Source: a virus. Taken from it: a DNA stretch of 51,138 nt. Both the position numbers and the translations under genes were made by a program. The notes under the pieces were generated by a model. That model was not told the DNA's origin. It saw only the letters and a list, made by a program, of their open reading frames with translations, and did no database searches. The stretch spans positions 1 through 51,138 of IMG/VR virus record IMGVR_UViG_3300035156_000192, one strand, 5' to 3'. The stretch's first letter is position 1. The number at the start of each line of letters is the position of its first letter. Of the stretch, positions 40,470 through 47,671 are shown piece after piece.

Positions 40470-41520
40470 CGTCGTTCCTTTCCTCTTGCCGGTCGTCGTC
40501 GGTGTCTTCGTCGGCCGGCTCGCCCATAAGCTCGCGCGCACGGCGCGAATTCGCGGTGACAATCCGGTCATACAAAGCGGGGTGCTTGTCGCGGATGCTG
40601 TCGACAAACTTCACGGTGGCGGGGTCGGCCTGGAACGCGCGCAGCGTGTCGAGGCCCTTTTCCATGTCGTCGGCCCCGCCCGACAGCTTCCCGATGTCGG
40701 CCAGCTTGCCGACATAGGCGTCGACCATCTGTTGCGGGGTGCGCTTGCCGTCGGCCTTCGGCGGGGCGTTCTCGCCGACCTTGCCTAGTTGCCAGTTCGC
40801 CAGCCCCTCGCCGAAGTCTTCGTCCAGGACCATGCCGCGGCGAATATAGGGCTGGAGGAAGTCGGCGACCTTTAGCACGTAGTCTTCGCCGGGCTTGTCG
40901 GAATACCATTGCGCGACGCCGTTCGAACGCGGTTGCAACAGGCAAGCAAGGTCGAGCGTGCCGACAATCTCGGAAGGCGCGATCGGAACATAACCGATCT
41001 TTTCGACCTTTTTCCCGACCTGTTTCGTTTTCTCGCGAGCGCGGAAGGTGAACACAAGCGGGACCGCGATTTGCTGGATGCCGGCGACCAGCTTGCGCCG
41101 GCTGTTGCTCGGCTTTTTCCAGGCGGCCCATTCGTTGCCACCCGACCGCGGCACTTCCTCATCGTGCCAGTCCAGATAGCCGCCTTCCCCTTCGTGTTCG
41201 TCCGACAGACTGTCGATAAGGATCGCGGCCGGGTTCGACTCCGCCATTTCGCGGATGAATTTCACGAACATTTCGGGTTTGAATGGCGGCTCAAGCTGGA
41301 AATGCCGGAACGTGAACCCGTCGGGATTGCGCGGGCCGACGTGGTATTTCAGGGCGCGGCCGCGCTCCGTGTCGCCGACGATGATGTCGCCACCGCGGGC
41401 GCGTTGCATGCCGGTGGCCACGCGCAGGGCCGAATAAGTCTTACCCCCACCTGGCGGCCCCATGACACCGACCAGCAACGGCGGGACGAACGTCGCCCCG
41501 TTTGATTCTTTCCAGCTCAT
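40459..41520 (-). CDS. Sak4-like recombinase/AAA ATPase
   Basis: 353 residues. Walker A GPPGGGKT (21-28) and Walker B AAILIDS (98-104, D103) with the general layout of the AAA_24/Sak4 group, RecA-related single-strand annealing or strand-exchange ATPases of phages. TFRAREKTKQ (158-167) fits the segment after the third strand. The acidic C-terminal tail (EDTDDDRQEERNDVDA) may bind single-strand-binding protein. Coupled by ATGA to the exonuclease gene upstream, as usual for phage exonuclease-annealase pairs. Confidence 0.82.
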   Translation of the reverse strand: MSWKESNGATFVPPLLVGVMGPPGGGKTYSALRVATGMQRARGGDIIVGDTERGRALKYHVGPRNPDGFTFRHFQLEPPFKPEMFVKFIREMAESNPAAILIDSLSDEHEGEGGYLDWHDEEVPRSGGNEWAAWKKPSNSRRKLVAGIQQIAVPLVFTFRAREKTKQVGKKVEKIGYVPIAPSEIVGTLDLACLLQPRSNGVAQWYSDKPGEDYVLKVADFLQPYIRRGMVLDEDFGEGLANWQLGKVGENAPPKADGKRTPQQMVDAYVGKLADIGKLSGGADDMEKGLDTLRAFQADPATVKFVDSIRDKHPALYDRIVTANSRRARELMGEPADEDTDDDRQEERNDVDA

Positions 41521-42695
41521 CGCATTGGTTCCCCGGTGTAGAGCGCTTCGCGGCGCTTGGCTTCGTAAGTTGGCATCGGCAGATATTCGACATCGTCGGG
41601 GAAGCCCGGCCATTCGCCCGAATAGAGGCACTTTCCGAACCGTTCGAACGCGTCTTCGAGTTGCCAAACCGATGTCGCTTCCCACGCCTTTTCCGGCGCG
41701 ACGGTGCGGGCGACAAAGGGGGCCTCGGGTCGCACCATTAAGTCGGCGAACCGCACCCGCCCGGCGCGCTCGGGAAACAGGGTCCCGATAGCGCGCTTGT
41801 AGAGCGCGCCCTGTCGATCCCACCCCATGTCAATCATATGCCTGGCCGGCTTCTCGCCGTAGATTCTCGGCGTGATTTTCGGGTCCAGGATGATGCCAAG
41901 GTCAGGACACCACACGTCCATAAGGCCGCGAACCCAAATCGGCCCGTGGGGCGTCATTTCCTGATAAAGGAACGCGACTTCGGTTTGGTATTCCGCGCCC
42001 TGTAGCGTGCGCTGGATACGATCGACGACGACCGCGGCGATGGCCTTCGCTTCCTCCAGGGCGTGCGGGAGGATCGGCACGAGTCCCGCTTCCTCGGCCT
42101 CGGCTTTGAACGCCTTGCTGTCACCCGATTGCCAGGTTTTCCAGGACCGCGCGCCGACCGCGAAGCCCTTCCCCTTCCCTAGCGCGAGCTGGTGCACCAC
42201 GTCGCCGCGCCGCTTCACCGCGTTGCTTTTCGCTTCCTCTAAGCCGGCCTCGGGATTTAGCCGAGGGTTGCGCCAGGCGAAGTCCGCGGCGGTTTCGCCG
42301 AGTAGGACGGAAATTCCGCTGTTGCTGATCGACGGTTCGGGAGCCGGGTCCGCATAATAGTCTTCGGCCGGCATGTCATAGAACAGGCCCCATTGATCGC
42401 GGTCGAAGTTCTGTTCGACCTTCGCCGGCTTAGGGATGCCCGACAGTCCGAAGTCAGTCCTGAACGCGTCCAGGTCCAGCGAACCGTCGGCCGCCACAAC
42501 GTCGGGGATCGGCTCGGCGGGAGCCTTGGCGGCGCGCGCGGGGCGGTCGGCCGCGGCGCGGGTGGGGGCGTCGGCGAAGGGCTTCGGCTCGGCCGCCACC
42601 TTAGCGGCTTTCGCAGCTTTAGCGGCTGGTGGGGGCGGCGGCGGGGCCGCCACCGGCTCGACATAACCTTCGTCGAAGGGGGTTAGTTCGGTCAT
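41517..42695 (-). CDS. RecE-like PD-(D/E)XK exonuclease
   Basis: 392 residues. The first 65 residues are a proline/alanine-rich leader. The nuclease domain follows: SISNSGISVLL (122-132), RGDVVHQLALG (163-173, H168), VRGLMDVW (255-262, D260) and ILDPKI (269-274, D271 and K273), the core of RecE/DUF3799-type PD-(D/E)XK nucleases. It would resect 5' ends to give the single strand used by the Sak4-like partner. Overlaps genes on both sides by 4 bases. Confidence 0.85.
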   Translation of the reverse strand: MTELTPFDEGYVEPVAAPPPPPPAAKAAKAAKVAAEPKPFADAPTRAAADRPARAAKAPAEPIPDVVAADGSLDLDAFRTDFGLSGIPKPAKVEQNFDRDQWGLFYDMPAEDYYADPAPEPSISNSGISVLLGETAADFAWRNPRLNPEAGLEEAKSNAVKRRGDVVHQLALGKGKGFAVGARSWKTWQSGDSKAFKAEAEEAGLVPILPHALEEAKAIAAVVVDRIQRTLQGAEYQTEVAFLYQEMTPHGPIWVRGLMDVWCPDLGIILDPKITPRIYGEKPARHMIDMGWDRQGALYKRAIGTLFPERAGRVRFADLMVRPEAPFVARTVAPEKAWEATSVWQLEDAFERFGKCLYSGEWPGFPDDVEYLPMPTYEAKRREALYTGEPMR

Positions 42696-42913
42696 ATGTT
42701 CCTCATGCGTTGCTGGTGATTGTGCGACGCGTCGTCGAGCGTGCCGGCCAGCGATTGAAGGAAAGGCGATTCCGCGCCCATTGCGTCGGCCAGGCGGCGA
42801 AGGCTGATCGCGATCGACGCGAGGGCGACAAGCTGGTCGCTCGCGCCGTCGCCCGCCCCGGCCATATCCTTCGCGTCGGGTTCGATCATGTCCAGGACGG
42901 CGTCGGGCATCAT
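42692..42913 (-). CDS. small helical protein
   Basis: 73 residues from the ATG overlapping the previous stop. Acidic start (PDAVLDMIEPDAKDMAG), then a helical segment (QLVALASIAISLRRLADAMG). Coupled to the exonuclease gene. Possibly an accessory to recombination; no family recognised. Confidence 0.6.
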   Translation of the reverse strand: MMPDAVLDMIEPDAKDMAGAGDGASDQLVALASIAISLRRLADAMGAESPFLQSLAGTLDDASHNHQQRMRNI

Positions 42914-43161
42914 GCGAGCTTGTCCAGCTCGGCCGCCAGCTCGACCGACTTCCGCGCGAGCACGTCGACCATCTGCTGTCGGGTGGCCGTCGCCGAGGCC
43001 GGGAAGCCGCACAACAGCACAGCGACGATTGAAGCGACCAGCGTGAAAGCTGTCGGCGCGTTGTCGGTTTCGTCCAGGATCATTTCGGCGATTTGGGTCC
43101 CGCGGGTCACCAGCGCGCCCATTTCCGCTTCCCGCGGTGGCGTCATGTCGTGCGACGGCAT
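42910..43161 (-). CDS. small protein with one membrane-like span
   Basis: 83 residues. The middle (TAFTLVASIVAVLLCGFPAS) is hydrophobic enough for one span, then a helical tail (QQMVDVLARKSVELAAELDK). TGATG overlap with the upstream gene. Unexpected within a recombination operon; it may be a buried helix of a soluble protein. Confidence 0.58.
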   Translation of the reverse strand: MPSHDMTPPREAEMGALVTRGTQIAEMILDETDNAPTAFTLVASIVAVLLCGFPASATATRQQMVDVLARKSVELAAELDKLA

Positions 43162-44561
43162 CAGAAAGCGACCGTGACGTGGCGAACCGCGTCGCTGGCC
43201 AGGACCAGCGCGACACCGGCGGCGACATCGGCGGGAACGCCACCCGTCACCAGGTCGTCGGCAATCTCGGCCAACACCTTGCGACGGTGCGCCTTGTCGG
43301 CCTGGCGCTTGCGATCGGCCGCGGCCTGTTCGTCGGCCTCGCGCTGTTCCTTGGCCTTGCGGTCCAGCTCGACTTGTGCGCGCTCGGCGGCGGCGTCGCG
43401 CTCGGCCTTCGCTTCGGCCTCCAGCTTGTCGGCTCGCGCCTTCTCTTGCGCCAGGGCGGCGGCCGCGTCGGCGTCCCGCTTGGCCTGTTCAGCGGCGGCG
43501 GCTTCCTCGGCCTCGCGCTTCGCCTTTGCGGCGGCCTCGGCGGCGGCATCGTCCAGCCGCTTTTGTGCGGCGGCCGCCTCGGCCTCCAGGGCGGCGACCC
43601 GGTCGCGCTCGCGCTGTAGCGCTTCCTCGGCCTCGCGCTCCAGGCGAACGCGGCGTGCGGTGACGTGGTCGGCCCATAGTGCCGCCGTGGCCTCGGCCGC
43701 GATCGTCACCAGGTCGTCGGGCAACTCGGCTTCGGCGACCAGGCGCACGATGATGTCATGGTCGACCTGGTCGGCCGCGGCGTCGAAATTCGCCTGGCAG
43801 TCGACGGCGTCCGGTGCCAGGTCGCGCGCTTCGGCTTCCTGTTCCTGGCGCACCCGGCGGGCCTCGGCCGCGGCGCGCAGCTCGGCCAGCTCGGCCTTGT
43901 CGGCTTCGTCCTGTTTCATGCGCTTAAAGGCGGCGACCATACCGGCGACGGCGACCTGTTTCACGGCCTCGGCGTGGGCGGCTTCCTCGGGAGTCCATTG
44001 CGGTTCTAGGAACCGGGCGGCGTGCACGTAGCGGCCGCGATCGGCCACGGTTTGCGACGTGTCGTCGTCGCGAATGGTCGACGCGTTGCTGATAAGCTCC
44101 AGGGTCACCCGGTTCGCTTCGATACGCGCATCCTCGGCGCCTTCCCACGCTGTCAACGGCGCGCGCACTTCGGCGGCGAGCTGGTCGAAACGATCGACCA
44201 TCGGCTTGCGGGCGGCGTTCACGGCCGCCGTCTTCGCGCGCCAGTCCGCCGTCAGGTCGAGCGCGGCGCGGTCCAGGGTCGTTTTGACCTTCGTCACTTC
44301 GAACGCCTTCGACGCGCACGCCTTGCGGCCGGCGGCCGTGGTCAGGTCGGGCACGAAGTCGGAAACGCGATCGCGCACCCGGTCATAAAATTGGTCGAAC
44401 CGTTCGGGGTTCTGGAGCACGACGGCGGCGGCGCGCTTTGCGATCACTTCCGGCGGGGCCGCGGTGGCCACTACCAGGGCGGTGCCCTCGGGTGCGTCTT
44501 CGTCGATAAGCGCCAGCATCGGGGCGACTTCGACTATCTCGGCGGCGGGTTTCTTTGCCAT
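43161..44561 (-). CDS. long coiled-coil protein of the recombination operon
   Basis: 466 residues with AAGGAAT upstream. Residues about 40-280 are mixed helical sequence (PERFDQFYDRVRDRVSDFVP, NRVTLELISNASTIRDDDTS) like DUF1351-type proteins that sit beside phage exonuclease/annealase pairs. Residues about 300-430 are a continuous Ala/Glu/Lys/Arg coiled coil, so similarity searches there will give many spurious hits. Function unknown; a structural partner for recombination proteins is plausible. Confidence 0.72.
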   Translation of the reverse strand: MAKKPAAEIVEVAPMLALIDEDAPEGTALVVATAAPPEVIAKRAAAVVLQNPERFDQFYDRVRDRVSDFVPDLTTAAGRKACASKAFEVTKVKTTLDRAALDLTADWRAKTAAVNAARKPMVDRFDQLAAEVRAPLTAWEGAEDARIEANRVTLELISNASTIRDDDTSQTVADRGRYVHAARFLEPQWTPEEAAHAEAVKQVAVAGMVAAFKRMKQDEADKAELAELRAAAEARRVRQEQEAEARDLAPDAVDCQANFDAAADQVDHDIIVRLVAEAELPDDLVTIAAEATAALWADHVTARRVRLEREAEEALQRERDRVAALEAEAAAAQKRLDDAAAEAAAKAKREAEEAAAAEQAKRDADAAAALAQEKARADKLEAEAKAERDAAAERAQVELDRKAKEQREADEQAAADRKRQADKAHRRKVLAEIADDLVTGGVPADVAAGVALVLASDAVRHVTVAF

Positions 44562-44587
44562 GTTCGGAATTCCTTGCGGGGAAGTGG

Positions 44588-44608
44588 CGGCCGGATCGCA
44601 CCCGGCCG
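44588..44608 (-). promoter_or_regulatory. intercistronic hairpin
   Basis: CGGCCGG (44588-44594) pairs perfectly with CCGGCCG (44602-44608) around a 7-base loop in the leader of the coiled-coil gene. No T-run follows; possibly partial attenuation or RNA processing between this gene and the small gene before it. Confidence 0.35.
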
Positions 44609-44610
44609 TC

Positions 44611-44640
44611 GGAGTTAATTGGAGTTTATTGGAGTTTAAT
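44611..44640. repeat. three tandem 10-bp repeats
   Basis: GGAGTTAATT, GGAGTTTATT and GGAGTTTAAT follow each other without gaps, one per DNA helical turn. They lie at the end of the gene at 44636 and just after it. Phase and AT content stand out in this GC-rich genome and suggest a protein-binding array. Confidence 0.6.
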
Positions 44641-44869
44641 CGGCCGCCGCGCCTTCGCCCTCGCTCTTTGCTTCCGGCTCGGCCACGACTTCGCCGGCCT
44701 TTTCGACGACCGTCCCGCTGGTCAGCAACGGCACCAGCTCGGCCGGCTTCAATGGCGCGGAAACGGTGAACGCGCCTTGCGCCGCGTGCTTCCGTGCGGC
44801 GGCGGCGTTGGTTGCATCCACCAGGCGAACGCCCTCGGCCCCCTTCGTTGTCACCTTGTAAAATGGCAT
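44636..44869 (-). CDS. small protein, first gene of the leftward early operon
   Basis: 77 residues with AAAGGA upstream. FYKVTTKGAEGVRLVDATNA, then AAAARKHAAQG, resembles a short alpha/beta motif in small phage early proteins; the C-terminal 20 residues are acidic. Preceded by a near-perfect 17-bp element at 44911. Confidence 0.68.
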   Translation of the reverse strand: MPFYKVTTKGAEGVRLVDATNAAAARKHAAQGAFTVSAPLKPAELVPLLTSGTVVEKAGEVVAEPEAKSEGEGAAAD

Positions 44870-44910
44870 CGGTTTAGATCCTTTCGAGTCCGCGGTTGCG
44901 GTGCACGTCC

Positions 44911-44927
44911 TTTCGCATCGAACGAAT
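44911..44927 (-). promoter_or_regulatory. 17-bp element, one mismatch
   Basis: Leftward ATTCGTTCGATGCGAAA: one change from ATTCG-N7-CGAAT. It is positioned upstream of the leftward early operon and 35 bp (centre to centre) from the perfect copy at 44946, so a dimer pair could span the divergent promoters. Confidence 0.6.
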
Positions 44928-44945
44928 AGACGCGCAACCGCAATT

Positions 44946-44962
44946 ATTCGGTTGCGGCGAAT
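44946..44962 (+). promoter_or_regulatory. 17-bp ATTCG-N7-CGAAT element
   Basis: Perfect copy (ATTCGGTTGCGGCGAAT) upstream of the HTH gene at 45012. If the HTH protein binds it, this would be an autoregulatory site. Confidence 0.75.
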
Positions 44963-45011
44963 GGCGTCGTTCGCCTACACGCAACGGCGACAGTCAACGA
45001 AGGGAACCCCA

Positions 45012-45329
45012 ATGGCGAAAGCCCCGACGAAGCCGCGCAGCAACCGCGGGTTTCGCGAAAACCCGAAACGCCCGATTGATCGCGGTGCGCCCGCGTCCGT
45101 CATCGTGACGAAGTTCGGCGGGACCAACGTTCTAGCGCGCGCCCTTAATCGGCAGTCGTCGACCGTTCACGGCTGGATTGTGAACGGGTTCATTCCGCCG
45201 AAGTATAACGACGACGTGATGAAGGCCGCGGGCGAACATGGCGTGAAGCTGAAACCGACCGACTTCGTTGACATGCGGTCACCCGAGGAACGTCAGGCCA
45301 CCACCACCGAACAGCCCGCCGCCGAGTGA
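45012..45329 (+). CDS. HTH transcriptional regulator (Cro-like candidate)
   Basis: 105 residues with AAGGGA upstream. Basic N-terminal arm (residues 1-28), then a helix-turn-helix at about 34-62: KFGGTNVLARALNRQSSTVH, GWIVNGFIPPKY. This resembles small YdaS/Cro-like phage regulators. It heads the rightward early block, faces the leftward early operon and lies just downstream of two 17-bp elements, making it the best candidate to bind that element genome-wide. Binding is inferred. Confidence 0.75.
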   Translation: MAKAPTKPRSNRGFRENPKRPIDRGAPASVIVTKFGGTNVLARALNRQSSTVHGWIVNGFIPPKYNDDVMKAAGEHGVKLKPTDFVDMRSPEERQATTTEQPAAE

Positions 45330-45970
45330 CCAAGCGGCTAGAGGGCAAGGCCGGGCAATACCCGCGCGACCCGCATAACTGGTACAGGGAACCGCGATCG
45401 GCCGTCGAACAGCTCGCCGACGTGGTCGGGGCCGACGGCGACCACCTGTTCGCGGGCGACCTGATATTCGACCCGTGTTGCGGCAAGGGCAACGTTCTGG
45501 ACGTGTTCAAGTCGCGAGGCCACGCCACCGTCGGTTCGGACATCGTCGACCGGCACCCCCGGCACCGGTTCTTTCGGTCAAACGTGCTCCACCTGGACAC
45601 CTGGCCGCGCATGGCCGACCGGGCGATGTCGATCGTGACGAACCCGCCATACGGGAAACAGGATGGCTATCAGTCGATCGGCGGCGACATCATCCACCGC
45701 GTTTTAAACCTGGCCACATTCCGGCGTGCCGCCTTCCTGTTGCCGATCGAATTTCTATGCGGGCAAGAACGCTATCGCATGTTCCAGAAGTGGAAGCCGT
45801 CGCACGTCGCCTATTGCAGCGAACGGCCGAGCATGCCGCCCGGCGCAATGGTCGAAGACATGGGCGACGCCGCGTATGCGAACGGCATGGCCGATTATGT
45901 ATGGATCATCTGGACCGCGCCCCACCGGTGGCGCACCGAAAGCATATGGCTACGGCCCTCGGGTCAGTAG
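45326..45970 (+). CDS. adenine-specific DNA methyltransferase-like protein
   Basis: 214 residues from a GTG overlapping the regulator's stop. FDPCCGKGNVLD (48-59) is a SAM-binding motif I, SD (71-72) follows at the next strand, and NPPYG (106-110) is the catalytic motif IV of N6-adenine methyltransferases. No target-recognition domain is obvious in this small protein, so its target is unknown. It could protect phage DNA from host restriction or influence regulation. No cognate nuclease is adjacent. Confidence 0.82.
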   Translation: MTKRLEGKAGQYPRDPHNWYREPRSAVEQLADVVGADGDHLFAGDLIFDPCCGKGNVLDVFKSRGHATVGSDIVDRHPRHRFFRSNVLHLDTWPRMADRAMSIVTNPPYGKQDGYQSIGGDIIHRVLNLATFRRAAFLLPIEFLCGQERYRMFQKWKPSHVAYCSERPSMPPGAMVEDMGDAAYANGMADYVWIIWTAPHRWRTESIWLRPSGQ

Positions 45971-46021
45971 CAATACGCCACCCCGCCGGGCGTCATCGGC
46001 GGCACAACGAAGGAAGCATGA

Positions 46022-46831
46022 ATGCCCGATCCTATTGAGAGCTTGGCCGTTGGCCTGGCGGCCGACCACCAGGCCGATAAGCGCAAGCGCGCGAAAAAGG
46101 GTGACACCCTGACCGCCGACGGCACCGGCGAAGCGCTCCCGCCGATCGAAGGCGAAGGCGCGAGCGAGTTGCGCGAGGCCGTCGCAGACCTCGGCCAGGC
46201 CGTTGCGGCCGCCGAACCCGAGGAAGCCGACAACGATTTGGTCGACCGGCCGAACGTGATGGCCGAGCGCATCGAAGCGATTTCGGTCGACGCCGTTTTG
46301 GACAAGTCGACGCTGGTCGGTGACGTGGTCGAAACCATGCTGGAGCTGTTCAAGACGCGGGATCGGTTGTGGTTTCAGACCCTCGAAAGCGACCAGCGCA
46401 TCATCGTGTCCGCGCTACAGCACGCGGCGAAAGAGCTGGTTTCGAAGGCGGTCGTGATTATCGCAGGGGCGAGCGATAGCGGGTTCCGCGCCAAGCTCGA
46501 AAAGTACGCGGAAGGCGGCGGCCTGAAAATCTCGCTGTCGACCGATGCGACCGAAGCGAACGTCCTGGCGTGCCACCGCGCGCATGATAAGTACGTCCAG
46601 GTCCGATTGATCGACCCGGCCGAGTTCAGCTCGACCAAGCGCGACCCGGCGACCCTGACCACGTCCGACGAACCGGCGCTGGAATTCGAGGGCAGCAAGG
46701 CCACCGAACCCGCGGCACCCCCGCCGCCAGCCGATCCCGCGGACGCCGACCAGGACCTTGTCGACGCCGCCGACGGCGCCCTGGCGGGTGACAGCGACGC
46801 AAAGGACCCGTTCGCGGGCGAGGGCGAATAA
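46022..46831 (+). CDS. hypothetical early protein
   Basis: 269 residues. Disordered charged N-terminal 70 residues, a helical middle (VVETMLELFKTRDRLWFQTL, AKELVSKAVVIIAG), a strand-rich segment (GLKISLSTDATEANVLACHR) and an acidic proline-rich tail with DPFAGEGE at the end. The acidic tip resembles that of single-strand-binding proteins, but no OB fold is recognisable. Overlaps RusA by one base. Confidence 0.68.
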   Translation: MPDPIESLAVGLAADHQADKRKRAKKGDTLTADGTGEALPPIEGEGASELREAVADLGQAVAAAEPEEADNDLVDRPNVMAERIEAISVDAVLDKSTLVGDVVETMLELFKTRDRLWFQTLESDQRIIVSALQHAAKELVSKAVVIIAGASDSGFRAKLEKYAEGGGLKISLSTDATEANVLACHRAHDKYVQVRLIDPAEFSSTKRDPATLTTSDEPALEFEGSKATEPAAPPPPADPADADQDLVDAADGALAGDSDAKDPFAGEGE

Positions 46832-47367
46832 TGGTCGAGCCGGTCGCCTTTTCGATCCCCGGCGAGCCTGTTTCGTGGGGGCGTGTTGTGCCGATGGCTC
46901 GGGTTGTCATGGTCAAAGGCCGCCCGACGGCGGTCGTGAAAATGGTCACCCCGAAAAAGACGCGCGACGCCGAAAAGGCGGTCGGCAATATCGCGGCCGG
47001 CGTGATGGGCGGGCGACCGCTCATCACTTGCCCCGTGCGCCTGGTCCTGGTCGCCGTGTTCGCGGTCCCGCCGAGCTGGCCGAAGTCGGCGAAGCTCGCC
47101 GCGTCATCCGGCATGCTCCCGCATACGTCGACCCCCGACACCGACAACATCGCGAAGCTGGTCAAAGACGCGATAAACGGGCGCGTTTACATCGACGATT
47201 CGCAGGTCGCCGAATTGATCGTGCGGAAGCGCTATGGCTATCCCGAACGGGTCGACGTGACGGTGACCCCGATCGCCGTCGGCATGCCCGCCAGCCCCGC
47301 GGAAAAGCGGCGCGTGGCCAAGCTCGGCCCGGCTGAATTGCCGGCACCCCCGCCGCTGTTGCTGTAA
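46831..47367 (+). CDS. rusA: RusA-type Holliday junction resolvase
   Basis: 178 residues. TPDTDNIAKLVKDAINGRVY (101-120) and IDDSQVAEL (121-129) carry the conserved Asp, Asn and Lys residues of RusA, which cuts four-way junctions in recombination and replication intermediates. The N-terminal FSIPGEPVSWGR is also typical. About 50 residues longer than E. coli RusA because of an insert around 30-65 and a proline-rich tail. Confidence 0.9.
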   Translation: MVEPVAFSIPGEPVSWGRVVPMARVVMVKGRPTAVVKMVTPKKTRDAEKAVGNIAAGVMGGRPLITCPVRLVLVAVFAVPPSWPKSAKLAASSGMLPHTSTPDTDNIAKLVKDAINGRVYIDDSQVAELIVRKRYGYPERVDVTVTPIAVGMPASPAEKRRVAKLGPAELPAPPPLLL

Positions 47368-47415
47368 AGCGCTACCCCTGAACGATTATTATCGCGCCCC
47401 CCATTCGATAGCGCT
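47368..47415. promoter_or_regulatory. intergenic inverted repeat before the 47449 gene
   Basis: AGCGCTA (47368-47374) and TAGCGCT (47409-47415) form a 7-bp inverted repeat 34 bases apart, starting at the RusA stop codon. The gap to 47448 is unusually AT-rich. TTGCAC (47415-47420) with TAACAA (47437-47442) could be a promoter, but the fit is poor. Confidence 0.3.
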
Positions 47416-47448
47416 TGCACCCCCCAAATAGACCGCTAACAAAAAGCA

Positions 47449-47670
47449 ATGATACTCGTTGAAAGCGGGATACCGATTCCCGAGCACGCCCGCCGCATCC
47501 GACGCAACCGCTACCCGTGGGAGGCGATGAAAGTCGGCGACAGTTTCGTTGCGCGCGACGTGACGCGGAACAACATCGCCACGGCCGCCCGGCACCAGGA
47601 ACGCGTTCGCGGGTGGGAATTCGTGGTCGAACCCGAGGGTGACGACTTCCGCGTGTTCAGGACGGCATAG
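47449..47670 (+). CDS. small conserved phage protein
   Basis: 73 residues. ESGIPIPEHARRIRRNRYPW followed by EAMKVGDSFVARD is a recurrent small phage family of unknown function, often near replication genes. No clear ribosome binding site. The next gene begins 1 base after its stop. Confidence 0.72.
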   Translation: MILVESGIPIPEHARRIRRNRYPWEAMKVGDSFVARDVTRNNIATAARHQERVRGWEFVVEPEGDDFRVFRTA

Positions 47671-47671
47671 G

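Noticed and set aside
44946-44962. 17-bp element as a host CtrA or LexA box
   Set aside because: CtrA sites are TTAA-N7-TTAA and alphaproteobacterial LexA sites are direct repeats GTTC-N7-GTTC. The element shares only the 7-base spacing and is an inverted repeat of different sequence.
47415-47442. Sigma-70 type promoter before the 47449 gene
   Set aside because: TTGCAC and TAACAA are only a loose match at 16-base spacing and would leave almost no leader; kept only as a low-confidence note.
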